Assembly: GCF_900474295.1 (NCBI RefSeq) | Contig: NZ_UCOB01000023.1 | Coordinates: 124,001 to 188,000, forward strand | DNA from: Synechococcus sp. UW140 | Lineage (GTDB): Bacteria; Cyanobacteriota; Cyanobacteriia; PCC-6307; Cyanobiaceae | Length of the DNA stretch: 64,000 bases | Reading direction: 5' to 3' | Shown: positions 49,167 through 59,036 of the stretch, one piece after another | Position numbering within the stretch: position 1 is the first letter of the stretch | How the letters are laid out: each line of letters starts with the position of its first letter | The notes under the pieces: model-generated | Databases searched by the model: none | Seen by the model: only the letters and a program-made list of their open reading frames with translations | Told to the model about the DNA's origin: nothing | Position numbers and translations under genes: made by a program

Positions 49167-49655
49167 ATGCAACTCCCTTCTGGGCCTGGCCCCTCTCAGC
49201 GTCTGATGCAGCTCACCTGGTTGTTGGGCTTCGTTGGTTTCTGGGGAGGGTTTGGCGCACTGCAGCGTGGTGATCTGGTGTCGGCGACGGCCTGGATCAG
49301 TAGTTGGGTGGTTGGTGGAGTGGGTGTGGTGTCGTTTTTACGCCATGCCGTGTTTCACCGCAGTGATGCAAAGCGGATGAACTGGGACTATGGCAAGCGC
49401 AACGATTTTCAGCTGGAGGCGGGGTTTGCCAACCTCGCCTGGGGATTGGTCGGATTGATCGCTTGGGCGCAAGCCTGGGCGATGCAGACGCAGGGCGCTG
49501 TGATTCTTGTGTTTGGAATTTATATGGCGCAGGCGGCAGGATTGCACCTGTTTGATCCAAGCCAGCGCAACGCTAAGCGTGCAGCACAGCTGGTGAATGT
49601 TGTGTTTGCGGCCTGCCTGCTGTTGTTCGGCTCGTTGGCACTTCTCCACGCTTGA
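49167..49655 (+). CDS. Four-helix membrane protein (162 aa)
   Basis: ATG 49167 (MQLPSGPGPSQRLMQLTWLL) opens a protein with four hydrophobic segments: WLLGFVGFWGGFGALQRG, ISSWVVGGVGVVSFLRHAVF, ANLAWGLVGLIAWAQAWAM with VILVFGIYMAQAAGLHLF, and a last one at VVFAACLLLFGSLALLHA. A charged loop with KRMNWDYGKRNDFQLEAGFA lies between the second and third. This resembles DUF6790-type membrane proteins, from memory. Function unknown. Confidence 0.6.
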   Translation: MQLPSGPGPSQRLMQLTWLLGFVGFWGGFGALQRGDLVSATAWISSWVVGGVGVVSFLRHAVFHRSDAKRMNWDYGKRNDFQLEAGFANLAWGLVGLIAWAQAWAMQTQGAVILVFGIYMAQAAGLHLFDPSQRNAKRAAQLVNVVFAACLLLFGSLALLHA

Positions 49656-49694
49656 TCGCGCTCCAGCCAAAGAGCGCAAGCGCCGATGCCTGCG

Positions 49695-50171
49695 TCAGGG
49701 TTGCGATGCAGGCACGAGATCAATCACTACGGCAGTGGCGGGTTGTGCCGAGTTGTTCATCCAGCCATGGCGTACACCGCTCGACTCGAACACGGCGTCA
49801 CCTGCCTGGCGCTGGATCCTTCGCTGCCCGGTGCCGTCTTGGCGCACTTCGATCAGGTTGCCGCTGAGGATGTAGGCGACGCCGGGGCGGCGCTGGTGTT
49901 CATGCCAGGCCACGGATCCGCCGGGTGCGATGGTGATCCGCCGCGTGCGCAGCACCCGTCCTTCCAGGCCTGCAAACTCCTGGGAGAGATCCACGCTGCC
50001 AAGGGGTTGCACCGTCACCTTCGCGGTGCTGGATGGTGCATCACCTGAGGCGGGGCGTTGTTCCGCTGCGGGTGTGACGCTGTTGGCCAGCGGCGGCTGA
50101 TGGAGTGAGCAGGCGGCAGCAGGCAGAGCCATTGAAGCGAGGCTGAACAACAGCGAGGCCGTTGTGCGCAT
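49695..50171 (-). CDS. Secreted cupin-domain protein
   Basis: A signal peptide (LLFSLASMALPAAAC) with a Cys after AAA may mark a lipoprotein. The cupin barrel shows ITIAPGGSVAWHEHQRRPGV (metal-type HxH), AYILSGNLIEVRQDG and, as second motif, GDAVFESSGVRHGWMNNSAQ with a His. This is the usual order of small single-domain cupins, which bind a metal and small molecule. Location periplasmic; no substrate can be named. Length of 158 residues is normal. Confidence 0.8.
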   Translation of the reverse strand: MRTTASLLFSLASMALPAAACSLHQPPLANSVTPAAEQRPASGDAPSSTAKVTVQPLGSVDLSQEFAGLEGRVLRTRRITIAPGGSVAWHEHQRRPGVAYILSGNLIEVRQDGTGQRRIQRQAGDAVFESSGVRHGWMNNSAQPATAVVIDLVPASQP

Positions 50172-50319
50172 GACCGAGGGGAATGGTTGGCCTCATCATC
50201 GCGGTGGAGAGGAGGGTGGCGACCGGCGCGTTGGTGTGGTCACGATCCCTGGCTGATGACGGTTCAGTGTGGTTTTCAAGATCCAGGGCGAGACCCAGGG
50301 CGAGAGCCAGGGCCGAGGC

Positions 50320-51588
50320 TTAGTCCCCTGTGGCCTGGGTGTCGTCCCATACATGCACGCTGGAGCGCAGTGCTTCACGGCGGAGATGTTTGCGGCTTTT
50401 GTTGCGGTCGCTTTTGAGCATTGCCCGTCGCTGTGTCAGGGCGACCCGCTCGGCCACGATTGCGTCGCTCGTGGGCATGGAGGCAAGGGAGTGGTCGATG
50501 GCCATCAGGCACTGATCAGCTGTTTGAAGATCGTCGGCATCAAGCGCATCGATGGCTCGTTGGCGGTCGCGATTGGCCTGGAGCAAGGCGAACTGTTCAG
50601 CCACCAGGGGATCAACATCCATGGCTGCTAATTCTTCTGCCGGTAGCACTGGCAACGTGAGCGGCACCCGAACACTGTGACGTTGCTCATCCCCAGGTTC
50701 CTCCCAAGCCAACCGCAGCGTGGCGATTTCGTTGTTGGCCTTCCACGGTGGCAATTGCAAGCGCACAGCTACATGCAGTTCATGGCCGAATTGGAGGTTG
50801 GGCAGCTGCCAGTTGCCATAGGCCGTTTGCGGTAGGTCGTTGAGTGCGTCGATCAGTTCGGCGCCTTGAACCGTGCGTAGGCCGAGGCTGATGCGTTTGG
50901 CTGCGGTGTTGGTGAGGCCATTGAGTTCGTTGGCGTACAGATCAGCCAACTGATCTGGGTTGTCGATGAATGCCAGGGTGCCGTCACCGCCGCTGGCGAT
51001 GGCTCCCATCAGGTCTTCGTCAAAGCCATCTCCCAATCCGAAGGCGCTGGTGCTGACGCCACGGCTGCTGAGGCCAGCCACTTGCTGGGCGATGACCTCC
51101 GCTTCTGTGGTCCCGTGGTTGGTGTGGCCATCGGAGAGCAGCAACACCCGATTCATTACTTGGGGGTTGAGCTGTTCAGCGACTTGCCTCGCTCCAGTGA
51201 CCCAGCCGAGCTGAAGATCGGTCATGCCGCGAGCCTCGATGCTGTTGATGGCGCGCACGAACACCTCCGGGTTTTTGACCGGCATGGATGGCACCAAGAC
51301 GTCGGCGTCGTGATCGAAGACCACGATCGCCAGCCGATCGGCGGGCGTGAGCTCTCGAGCAAGAAAACAGGCGGCTTTGCGGGCTTGGCTTAAGGGCGCA
51401 CCGTTCATGGAGCCGGAGCGGTCGATCACTAGCGCAAGGTTGAGGGGCGTGCGCTTTTGCGTGGTGTTCGGGGCCGGTGGTGGCACCACGCTGATCAGCA
51501 GATCGAGGCGACCTGGTGCATCGGCAGAGACGGCGGGCCGTAGAGGCCGGAAGCGAAGGGATGGTGCTGGGGCTTGGCTGTTGCTCAT
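50320..51588 (-). CDS. VWA-domain protein
   Basis: The von Willebrand A domain starts near residue 48 with the MIDAS motif LALVIDRSGSMNGAPLSQAR. The threonine (GMTDLQLGW) and aspartate (LLLSDGHTN) ligands follow, so the metal site is complete. The C-terminal half has a beta sandwich and a helical tail (DDLQTADQCLMAIDHSLASM). No signal peptide is seen, so it should be cytoplasmic. Its start overlaps the MerR-type gene as ATGA. Bacterial VWA proteins often assist complexes such as MoxR ATPases; none is adjacent. Confidence 0.82.
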   Translation of the reverse strand: MSNSQAPAPSLRFRPLRPAVSADAPGRLDLLISVVPPPAPNTTQKRTPLNLALVIDRSGSMNGAPLSQARKAACFLARELTPADRLAIVVFDHDADVLVPSMPVKNPEVFVRAINSIEARGMTDLQLGWVTGARQVAEQLNPQVMNRVLLLSDGHTNHGTTEAEVIAQQVAGLSSRGVSTSAFGLGDGFDEDLMGAIASGGDGTLAFIDNPDQLADLYANELNGLTNTAAKRISLGLRTVQGAELIDALNDLPQTAYGNWQLPNLQFGHELHVAVRLQLPPWKANNEIATLRLAWEEPGDEQRHSVRVPLTLPVLPAEELAAMDVDPLVAEQFALLQANRDRQRAIDALDADDLQTADQCLMAIDHSLASMPTSDAIVAERVALTQRRAMLKSDRNKSRKHLRREALRSSVHVWDDTQATGD

Positions 51589-52160
51589 GGGGTGTCGGGA
51601 TTGAAATGGTCGTTGAGGGATTGCGTGAGCTGCTCCAGCCAGTGCTCTCGTCGCGGCCCCGCCGGTGGAATCGGCACGGCATCGCTGAGGTGCAGTTCCA
51701 CTCCGGGCGCGAGGTCGATGCGTTGCCAGTGGCTGGTGGCACTTGTGCTGGTGCTGAAGGAGCGGCGTTGGTGTGATCGCGACCGGTGCACAGGCGGGCT
51801 TGAAGGCAGTTCCTCGAGGTAGGCGAGTGCCTGGTTGTTGTCCAACAGCGGAGCTGCCATCGCTTCTGTTGGTTCCGGCAGCAGAGCGCTGAGTTGGTGG
51901 GCGAGCTCGTCGTCGCTGGCGGCCGTCAGCGGTGCGATGGCGGAGAGGCTGAGCCCGCGTGCAGCCAAGCTGCGGATCAGCAGCAATTGCCGTAGCTGGC
52001 GTTGGCCATAGATCGCCCTACGGCCATCGCGGCCGGGGCGATCGATCAGTCCTTCGGTGGCATAGAGGCGAACGGTGCGTGGGTTGAGGGGTTCCCCCAG
52101 CTGATCGCTGGCCTGAGCGAGGAGCTGATCGAGGCTGTAACTGGGGGGATCTGGATCCAT
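51585..52160 (-). CDS. MerR-family transcriptional regulator
   Basis: The winged-helix start follows MerR: YSLDQLLAQASDQL, then LNPRTVRLYATEGLIDRPGR and GRRAIYGQRQLRQLLLIRSL with AARGLSLSAIAPL. The usual dimerisation coiled coil is short, and a C-terminal part of about 90 residues has no clear metal-binding Cys. It is coupled to the VWA gene by an ATGA overlap, so the pair is made together. The ligand is unknown. Confidence 0.82.
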   Translation of the reverse strand: MDPDPPSYSLDQLLAQASDQLGEPLNPRTVRLYATEGLIDRPGRDGRRAIYGQRQLRQLLLIRSLAARGLSLSAIAPLTAASDDELAHQLSALLPEPTEAMAAPLLDNNQALAYLEELPSSPPVHRSRSHQRRSFSTSTSATSHWQRIDLAPGVELHLSDAVPIPPAGPRREHWLEQLTQSLNDHFNPDTP

Positions 52161-52365
52161 CCCTTAATCATGTGCACTTGCAGTGCAACTGTCAATGAGT
52201 AAAGGCTGAGAGTTCTGGCGATCTCGTTTGGGTTGTTTCCATCGCCAGCCCAGCCGCTCACCTCAGCGTTGCGCTCTCCGAATCTGAAAACCCAGCGGGA
52301 AGCAGCACTGACGGAGCACTTGAAGAAGGTGCGCAGCCACATCGATCTGCTAACGCAAGGGATTT

Positions 52366-55300
52366 CTATGCCGCTTCTTGATATGAGGCTCTTGAGCGAA
52401 TAAAAGCCATCAGATTGCAGATCTTATCTACCTCATCTGGTTGGAAAATTTGCTCTGGGCCTTCAGGTGCCATGTCTGTAAAGGGAGCTTGATAAAGCAT
52501 CTCTGGCTCCATCACGCCATACTGAGTAAGATAATTGATGATTTCGTTGATAAATTGAATCTGCGTTGAGTTGTATATTCCTTCAGTCAGGAATTCGGAA
52601 AATACCTCCTTGGCTGCTTTGCGGTCTAAACCAATCAAACTGCGAACAAAGATGCCAAGGCCATTGTCTTCCTCCTTGATTTGGTTGAGCATTGCTTGCG
52701 ACCCAGCTCCATGCTCTAAAAGAAATTGTTCAAGTTCTATGAGGTCGCTGGCTGTTAAAGCTTGATTTCTGCGAAGACGCTGAATAGTTAAATTGTCCTG
52801 ATACTGTTGAAGAATATTTCTGGTTTTTAGCCTGAATTTTCTGAACTCATCATTTGTGATTAAGTGAGTACTATCAATTTCACTGCCTTCACCAATTTGA
52901 TCCTCAAAGTCTGTGTAGACAGGCTTGCGAGCCTTCTTCTCGATAATCCCAATTAGAGAACGAAGCTTGCGCCGAACGTTTTCAAGCATTATTGGATTAA
53001 TATCTTGCCACCATTCATTGGTCTGAATTTCTTGGATAAGAGGGAGCTGGCTAAGCACCATTGGTATAGTTTCTTTCTCTACTAAGAGCCCAGCAATTTC
53101 CTGCACTTGCTGCTGTAGCTTTAGAAAGACAGAATCGTTTTGAAGGTGTGCTATTTGAAGCTTGTACAACAGTAGGTCGAATCGTCGAGCGTCAGGATCA
53201 TCTTTTTTTTGCCCAAATGGTAGGTAAGCAATCGTGCTGGAGAGTTCATTGCGCGCTGCTTCATTTATTGAGTTCCATTCATTTGCATTGCTGAATCGTT
53301 CGACCATCTGAAGGTGTGGCCTAACCAGGAAGTTATCTGGATTGCAGGAAGAAACCTCAGCTTTCAGGAGACCTGCTATTTGGGCTCGATGTGAACCAAG
53401 ATCTTTCGGTAGCTCTGTAGTTTGATCAGTCAGAAAACCCAAATTTGTATTTCTGTGACCGCCTTGATCTAAGGCAAGAAGTAAATCAAGCCGGATTTTG
53501 AACAGCTTGGTTGCCATCGTTTCTTGGTTTGATCCGCTCTCAGTGCCGCCTTGTCCCAAGAAAAATTCCAAGTTCTGGCAGTAGTCAAAAATCCAAAAGA
53601 AGCTTTTATCTTCTCCTGGGCCAAAGAGATCAGGGCAAAGTCGAGTTCCTCTACCGAGCATCTGCCAAAACTTAGTTTTGGATCGCACCAACTTGAAGAA
53701 AATCAGGTTGACAATCTCTGGCACATCTATACCGGTGTCCAGCATGTCCACAGAAATGGCAATGTCGAGAGGGTTGGCTGGATCAGAGAATTCATCAATC
53801 AGGCTTTGTGCATAGGTCGTACGGTTATCGATCACGCGTGCACAGCGCCCAATCAAATGGGGATAGTTGGCGTCAAAGCGCTCCTGAATAAAAACAGCGT
53901 GATCATGGTTCTTGGCGAAAATGATCGTTTTCCCGATACGGTCACTGTCTTCCGCACGTTGTCCATGCGTCAGCAGATGCTCGAGGACCTTGTCGACTGT
54001 GTCGGTATTAAATAGCCACTTGTTGATGGCTCCTGATTCAACCGTGGTAGGTGTGGTTTGCCCCTCGTCCCAATCGATCTCATCCCATTCCGCTTTGTCT
54101 TCGTCAGAAAGTTCATCATATCGAATACCATCCCGAACAAAACGAAGAGGAACTGAAATTGCGCGAAACGGTGTGAGGTATTTATCTTCAATAGCTTGAT
54201 CAAGCCCATATTCATCGGTTGGCATGCCGACGTCTAGGCCAAAGAGTCGGTAGGTGTTCTTGTCTACTTCATCTTTTGGAGTCGCTGTTAGACCAACAAG
54301 CAGGCTGTCGAAATAATCAAAGATCGCACCATACTTCTGGTAAACACTCCGGTGAGCCTCGTCAATGACAACCAGGTCAAAGTGGCCAACGCCGAAACGT
54401 CGTTGACCTGAGTTTTCTTGTGAGTCGATTAGGTTGAGGATTGTTGGGTAGGTACTTAGGAATACGCGCCCTTCCCCATGCCGGTTAGTGACCAAATTGA
54501 CCGGAGAACAATCTGGAAGATGTTCTTTGAATGCTTTTTCAGCCTGATTGACCAAAGCTGTGCGATCAGCCAAAAACAGAATGCGCTTGACCCAATTAGA
54601 TCGAATCAAGAGATCACAAAGGCTTATGACTGTGCGCGTTTTGCCGGTTCCTGTGGCCATCACGAGCAAGCTCTTTCGATGCTTCTTCTCGAGGGATTCA
54701 GTGATGCAACGTATAGCCCGTTCTTGGTAGTAGCGCTCAGTGATTCGCTTATTGATGTTGAGTTCCTGCAGTGGCTTGATGCTGTCACGTCGCCGAATGA
54801 GGAGCTCTAGTTCATCTTTTTTATAAAATCCTTGAACGTCTCTTGGTGGGTAATTGATGTCATCCCAGATCAGATGCCGGTAACCATTGGAGAGGAAGAT
54901 GATTGGCCGTTGGCCGAATTGTTGCTCTAAACAGTCAGCATAGAGCTTGGCCTGTTGTTGGCCAATCTTGGGATCCTTGCTAGTGCGTTTGGCTTCAACA
55001 AGAGCCAAAGGTTTACCGTCATCCCCCCAAAGCACATAGTCAACAAAGCCTTCCCCTGTTTCGTTGGGCATGCCATTGACTTCAACTTCATCAGAGCGGC
55101 CATGATCTAGGCGCCAGCCTGTTTCCTCTAAGTAGTGATCGATATAGAGCTGACGGGTCTGAAATTCGGTGAGATCTTCTTCTGGTTGCTGCTGAGCCTG
55201 GTTAACAGCTTTGAGGGCTTCGAGTTCCTTCTTGGCGTGTTCGAGTTCTATCTGATGAGAACTGCTTTCGGCTTGAGCTGCTCTTAGTTGTTGATCACGC

Positions 55301-55809
55301 TCAGCCAGTTGATCAGCTAATGCTGCAAGTTGCTGACGCGTCTGCTCAAAAACTTGACCTCCCTTCGGTAGCAGGGTTTTGTCAAAACGTAGGCCACGAA
55401 TATTTTGGGCGTTACGTCCATAAGTAAGTGCAAGCCAACGTAGTACTTGAAAGATTTCTGATGCGGCTAGAACCGATTCCGCTTGCTTGATTGGTTCATT
55501 TTTGTGAACAGCATCATTCCCTAAATTTTTGACATACTTAATTCTCTCGAAGTGTTTAGGGCCTACCAGTTCTCGAAAATCATAGTTATGAATTAAAGAT
55601 GAGAGATTCGTCTCGTATGGGCGACGCAGTGTGGAATCGTATTCATAAATCCACTCCACCATTAGCTCAACAGTGCGGCGGGCGTAAAAGCAAGCGGTGC
55701 GAGGATCGTTGAGGGCAAACGCCTCAACCTGCTCAGCTTCTTTGCAGAGCTCCGGCCATTCTTTAGCGATTAGACCGTATTGAGATTGCTGATTGTTCAT
55801 GGCATTCAT
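52366..55809 (-). CDS. hsdR: Type I restriction enzyme R subunit with DUF4145 domain
   Basis: Domains in order: DUF4145 (about residues 20-125: ACFYARRTVELMVEWIYEYD); a coiled coil (about 150-205); an HSDR_N endonuclease with FVDYVLWGDDGKPLALVEAKR giving the D...ExK residues (about 260-285); then a helicase with Walker A VMATGTGKTRT, DEAH box VVIDEAHRS, LTATPKDEV and motif VI-like MLGRGTRLCPDL. The C-terminal 300 residues should contact HsdM. It translocates and cuts DNA that lacks the system's methylation. ATG 55800 is an alternative start with better spacing to AAGGA. Codon use is richer in AT than the neighbours. The gene is intact. Confidence 0.95.
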   Translation of the reverse strand: MNAMNNQQSQYGLIAKEWPELCKEAEQVEAFALNDPRTACFYARRTVELMVEWIYEYDSTLRRPYETNLSSLIHNYDFRELVGPKHFERIKYVKNLGNDAVHKNEPIKQAESVLAASEIFQVLRWLALTYGRNAQNIRGLRFDKTLLPKGGQVFEQTRQQLAALADQLAERDQQLRAAQAESSSHQIELEHAKKELEALKAVNQAQQQPEEDLTEFQTRQLYIDHYLEETGWRLDHGRSDEVEVNGMPNETGEGFVDYVLWGDDGKPLALVEAKRTSKDPKIGQQQAKLYADCLEQQFGQRPIIFLSNGYRHLIWDDINYPPRDVQGFYKKDELELLIRRRDSIKPLQELNINKRITERYYQERAIRCITESLEKKHRKSLLVMATGTGKTRTVISLCDLLIRSNWVKRILFLADRTALVNQAEKAFKEHLPDCSPVNLVTNRHGEGRVFLSTYPTILNLIDSQENSGQRRFGVGHFDLVVIDEAHRSVYQKYGAIFDYFDSLLVGLTATPKDEVDKNTYRLFGLDVGMPTDEYGLDQAIEDKYLTPFRAISVPLRFVRDGIRYDELSDEDKAEWDEIDWDEGQTTPTTVESGAINKWLFNTDTVDKVLEHLLTHGQRAEDSDRIGKTIIFAKNHDHAVFIQERFDANYPHLIGRCARVIDNRTTYAQSLIDEFSDPANPLDIAISVDMLDTGIDVPEIVNLIFFKLVRSKTKFWQMLGRGTRLCPDLFGPGEDKSFFWIFDYCQNLEFFLGQGGTESGSNQETMATKLFKIRLDLLLALDQGGHRNTNLGFLTDQTTELPKDLGSHRAQIAGLLKAEVSSCNPDNFLVRPHLQMVERFSNANEWNSINEAARNELSSTIAYLPFGQKKDDPDARRFDLLLYKLQIAHLQNDSVFLKLQQQVQEIAGLLVEKETIPMVLSQLPLIQEIQTNEWWQDINPIMLENVRRKLRSLIGIIEKKARKPVYTDFEDQIGEGSEIDSTHLITNDEFRKFRLKTRNILQQYQDNLTIQRLRRNQALTASDLIELEQFLLEHGAGSQAMLNQIKEEDNGLGIFVRSLIGLDRKAAKEVFSEFLTEGIYNSTQIQFINEIINYLTQYGVMEPEMLYQAPFTDMAPEGPEQIFQPDEVDKICNLMAFIRSRASYQEAA

Positions 55810-55812
55810 TCC

Positions 55813-57951
55813 TTAGTTCATTCCCTCTAAGTCATCGAGCTGTCGTTCGAGCGATTGCCGAATGAGGCCGAGTGCGTAGGGCACCTCATTCAGGGTGGCA
55901 ACACCGAGCTCCACATCGCCATTCCCCCAATGGCCAATCTCAGACACATCTTTGGCTAAGGCCTTTGGATCATCCAGATCAGCAAAGGGCATGTTGAGGA
56001 AGAGGCGTAGTTGCCCTTCTTTGGCTACTACGTCGACGAAGTTGGTTTCAGCCTTGTAGGCGATGTAGAGCTTGAGCACCTCTTGGGTGATGTTTGGATC
56101 GAGAGCTTGGATGCGGGCATCCAAAACCGCAAAGATTTCGCCGATGTGAGGATCCGAAAGCTGGGGATGATCCTTCAGGCTGTAGCTGGTTTTTTTGTCT
56201 TTGTTTGGTTTGTAGAGCAGCCGCGCTTCATCACTGAGCTGCGGGCTGGCCCAAACCTCCAGTGCGCGTGATGCAAGTGCTTCGCCGCGTGCACGAATGG
56301 CATCGGCATCCCAGTGCTCCAGCTGGCCTAGCCCCTGATTGAGCCGTAGGGGGCTGGTGCGAAAGCCTCCCTGAAGGTGGTCCCGCTTCTCGAGGAAAGG
56401 GCGGTCACTGAGTTCCGGGTTGTACCCGGTGAGGGTGAGGTTGCCGAGTCGATGCAGCCATTCCTCTTGAACGTGTTGCCAATCCGGCCCGAGAGCATCG
56501 CGCCAGGGTGCTGAGAGCTCGGGGTTCTGAGGAAGGATGTGTTCAATCGTGTAATCCGCCACGGCAATGGGCTCTTTGCGCTGGTGGTTCTCAAGGCGGC
56601 GGAGCCAATAACTGCAGCTCTTGTTGCATTTGTAGAGATTGCGGATCTGGATCTCGCGGCGGAATTCCTGGTCAGGCGGAAAGCGTCGGTAGGAAGGGAG
56701 ATTAAGGAGATGCGCTTTGAAGCTCGCTAGGTAGTGCTCAGGCTCGCGCCGGACAGACCGGCTGAAGGTGGCGAAGGTTTTCTGCTGCGAGTTTGAGGGG
56801 ATCGAGCAAACGGCACGGCGGAATACATAAGCCTCCAAGAGGCGTAAGCATTCCAAAAGCTCATCGCGGCTTAGAAGGCCGGACTCATAGTCGCTGTAGA
56901 GCTCCAGCAGTAATGGGTTGACCACATTCACTTTCAGCTCGCGCAGATCATGGAAAGCAGCCTTCAGCGCGGGATCGGTTTCTTTGCCGAGAACGACTCG
57001 GCAGTAACGGTTGGCGATGGTGTGGAGATCGCTTAGGAGTGATTCGACGCCTGCATTGGCAACGGCTGGTTGGCGTTCGTATTGCTTAAAAACCTCATAA
57101 ACCAGATCAAGCCGGGGGATCTCGGCTGTTTTGAGGGTGAGAAAGTCGCGCATAAACGCGCTGAACTCATTGCCGCTGTAAGCCTCTTGGCCAAAGGCTT
57201 GCTCCATTGGCCGCCAGTGGCGCGTGTAGAGCTGCTCCTGCAACTCAGGAGGCTGGCCCATCAACACGTAGTTGCGAATCAGATCGGCCTGGGAGAGTTC
57301 CCGGCCTGTGGAGTTCATGCTCTCGAAGATCAGCTGCGGATTGTCTTGATCCCGCGAGAGGGCGACATCAACTACCAGCAGCTTGCTGATGCCGCGGCAG
57401 ACCGCCGCTAGATCCGTTGTGGTGCGCTGAAGTTCCTCCGAAAAATATTGGTGGTTTTCTTGAATCCGGATCGATGGTTCGCTCGGTTGTGCTGCACCAA
57501 CAGGATCAACCAGTGCCATCAGCGTGCTGCGGTCGGTATCAGAGAGCAACAACTTGAAGCGCTTGTCGCCTTTCTGGTGCCTGCGGGTTAGATACGTCTC
57601 ACGGATGATCGCTGGCGCGAACTCTTCCATCGGCTCTTGCTGCTCTTCTGGGAGTTGATCCAGCACATCAGCCAGAGCAGTGAGCAGCAGGGTGACTGTT
57701 GTTAAGCGCTGTTGGCCATCAATTACCAGCTTGGGGGCCTGTACAGCAATGGTGCCCAAGCCTTCATCGATGTGGACCACCGAGCCAATGAAGTGGACAC
57801 CGATCTCATCAGTAGTACCTGCACGGAGAATGTCGTCCCAGAGCTGTTGGCATTCTTTCAACGTCCACGAATAGGTACGCTGATAAATCGGAATGATGAA
57901 CTGGGAGACGTTTCCCAGGACTTGTAAGAGTTTGGCTTCTGTGGCTTTCAT
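55813..57951 (-). CDS. GmrSD-like DUF262/DUF1524 (HNH) protein inside the type I operon
   Basis: The DUF262 part shows FIIPIYQRTYSWTLKECQQL (residues 17-36) and KLVIDGQQRLTTVTLLL near 75, the ParB-like nucleotide-binding motif. It also has FESMNSTGRELSQADLIRNY. The DUF1524 part has DYTIEHILPQNPELS near 468 and LGNLTLTGYN, the His-Me nuclease motif. A C-terminal DUF5655-like domain ends the protein. This is the layout of the fused GmrSD/type IV family, which cleaves glucosylated or otherwise modified phage DNA. Its start overlaps the HsdS stop as ATGA and HsdR follows 3 bases later, so it is embedded in the operon. Confidence 0.88.
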   Translation of the reverse strand: MKATEAKLLQVLGNVSQFIIPIYQRTYSWTLKECQQLWDDILRAGTTDEIGVHFIGSVVHIDEGLGTIAVQAPKLVIDGQQRLTTVTLLLTALADVLDQLPEEQQEPMEEFAPAIIRETYLTRRHQKGDKRFKLLLSDTDRSTLMALVDPVGAAQPSEPSIRIQENHQYFSEELQRTTTDLAAVCRGISKLLVVDVALSRDQDNPQLIFESMNSTGRELSQADLIRNYVLMGQPPELQEQLYTRHWRPMEQAFGQEAYSGNEFSAFMRDFLTLKTAEIPRLDLVYEVFKQYERQPAVANAGVESLLSDLHTIANRYCRVVLGKETDPALKAAFHDLRELKVNVVNPLLLELYSDYESGLLSRDELLECLRLLEAYVFRRAVCSIPSNSQQKTFATFSRSVRREPEHYLASFKAHLLNLPSYRRFPPDQEFRREIQIRNLYKCNKSCSYWLRRLENHQRKEPIAVADYTIEHILPQNPELSAPWRDALGPDWQHVQEEWLHRLGNLTLTGYNPELSDRPFLEKRDHLQGGFRTSPLRLNQGLGQLEHWDADAIRARGEALASRALEVWASPQLSDEARLLYKPNKDKKTSYSLKDHPQLSDPHIGEIFAVLDARIQALDPNITQEVLKLYIAYKAETNFVDVVAKEGQLRLFLNMPFADLDDPKALAKDVSEIGHWGNGDVELGVATLNEVPYALGLIRQSLERQLDDLEGMN

Positions 57952-59036
57952 CGATGTACATCTCCCTCAAAAGCGAGATGTTGAAGCGCTCTCTTAATAC
58001 TTGAAATTGTCTGTCCAGATATCTCGGCTCTAGCGTGTTTTGAGTCTAATATATTCAAGAATGATACAAAGCGCTCCTGTAGCTCTATGGGAGGGAGCGG
58101 CACAGGAAGTGAATCGAGTGCGGATCTTGTTAGTTTTGGTTGTGCCGAGCCTGTGACAAAAGGCTTGAGGTCGATGAGTGCAAAATAGTATTCCAGAAAA
58201 CGAAGCTTTGCTTTACCATTCTCGTTTAAAACATGTGCATGATTATTGACCCAGTATTTTCCATCTGCAATAAAAGCAATTGGTGATGAGCGAGCTAGCA
58301 GATTTGCCCCATCTTCGCCGATTAGCAGTCTTTTCCCGTCAAATAGATAGTCGTCAACATGGTCGATAATTCCAGATGCACCGTAATAGGGGTATCTGCC
58401 TTGCATAGCTTTTCGGTTGGCAGACTTGACCGGAACCCTTCTTGCGTCCTCGTTTATACAGATTTCGCCTAGGCGGATTATTGGCCACTGTTTAGGATTG
58501 TGACGAGGGTCACCAAATATCTCTATAAAAATGGATAGCGGGCAAGCCTTTAGAAGATCCTTCCTTCTTTGGCTGGCCTCCGAGAGCTTAGATGCCTTAT
58601 CCAAAATCGCTGCGATGCGCCGCTGCTCCTCCAATGGTGGGAGAGGGATTTCGATTTGGCTGGCACCTGTTTTGGTGAGTTTGTGCCGTGTAGAACCACT
58701 TAGATATTTGCGCACATCTTTATTTCTCAGAGCATATTCAAGGTATTCAACATGTAATAGATCTTCCTTAGGGCGCAGTACATGTGCATGATTATTGACC
58801 CAGCTCTTTCCTTCGATCTTGTATGCAATTCCTCTTTCAGGGGTTAAGAAGTGCCCTCCGTCCTCTGCAAGTAGAACCAAAGGTTCATCAAATAAGTAGT
58901 TGTCAATCCATCCCTGCTGACCATTCGCACCGTAATAGGGATAAGGTCCACTGATTCGTTCAGATTCTTTGACTGGTTTCCTGATGTGATCGAGAAACTC
59001 ACAGCACTCAGATAGTGCAATGTAAGAATATTTCAT
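57948..59036 (-). CDS. hsdS: Type I restriction enzyme specificity subunit HsdS
   Basis: Two target-recognition domains are separated by helical spacers, as usual. Spacer 1 reads LPPLEEQRRIAAILDKASKL. Each target domain holds a closely similar segment: YPYYGANGQQGWIDNYLFD with SWVNNHAHVL in the first, YPYYGASGIIDHVDDYLFD with YWVNNHAHVL in the second. The subunit directs both methylation and restriction. At 362 residues it is slightly short but has both halves. The ATG overlaps the HsdM stop (ATGA). Confidence 0.92.
   Translation of the reverse strand: MKYSYIALSECCEFLDHIRKPVKESERISGPYPYYGANGQQGWIDNYLFDEPLVLLAEDGGHFLTPERGIAYKIEGKSWVNNHAHVLRPKEDLLHVEYLEYALRNKDVRKYLSGSTRHKLTKTGASQIEIPLPPLEEQRRIAAILDKASKLSEASQRRKDLLKACPLSIFIEIFGDPRHNPKQWPIIRLGEICINEDARRVPVKSANRKAMQGRYPYYGASGIIDHVDDYLFDGKRLLIGEDGANLLARSSPIAFIADGKYWVNNHAHVLNENGKAKLRFLEYYFALIDLKPFVTGSAQPKLTRSALDSLPVPLPPIELQERFVSFLNILDSKHARAEISGQTISSIKRALQHLAFEGDVHR

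Noticed and set aside
53551-54015. Plus-strand frame of 154 residues inside hsdR
   Set aside because: Antisense to conserved helicase motifs of HsdR.
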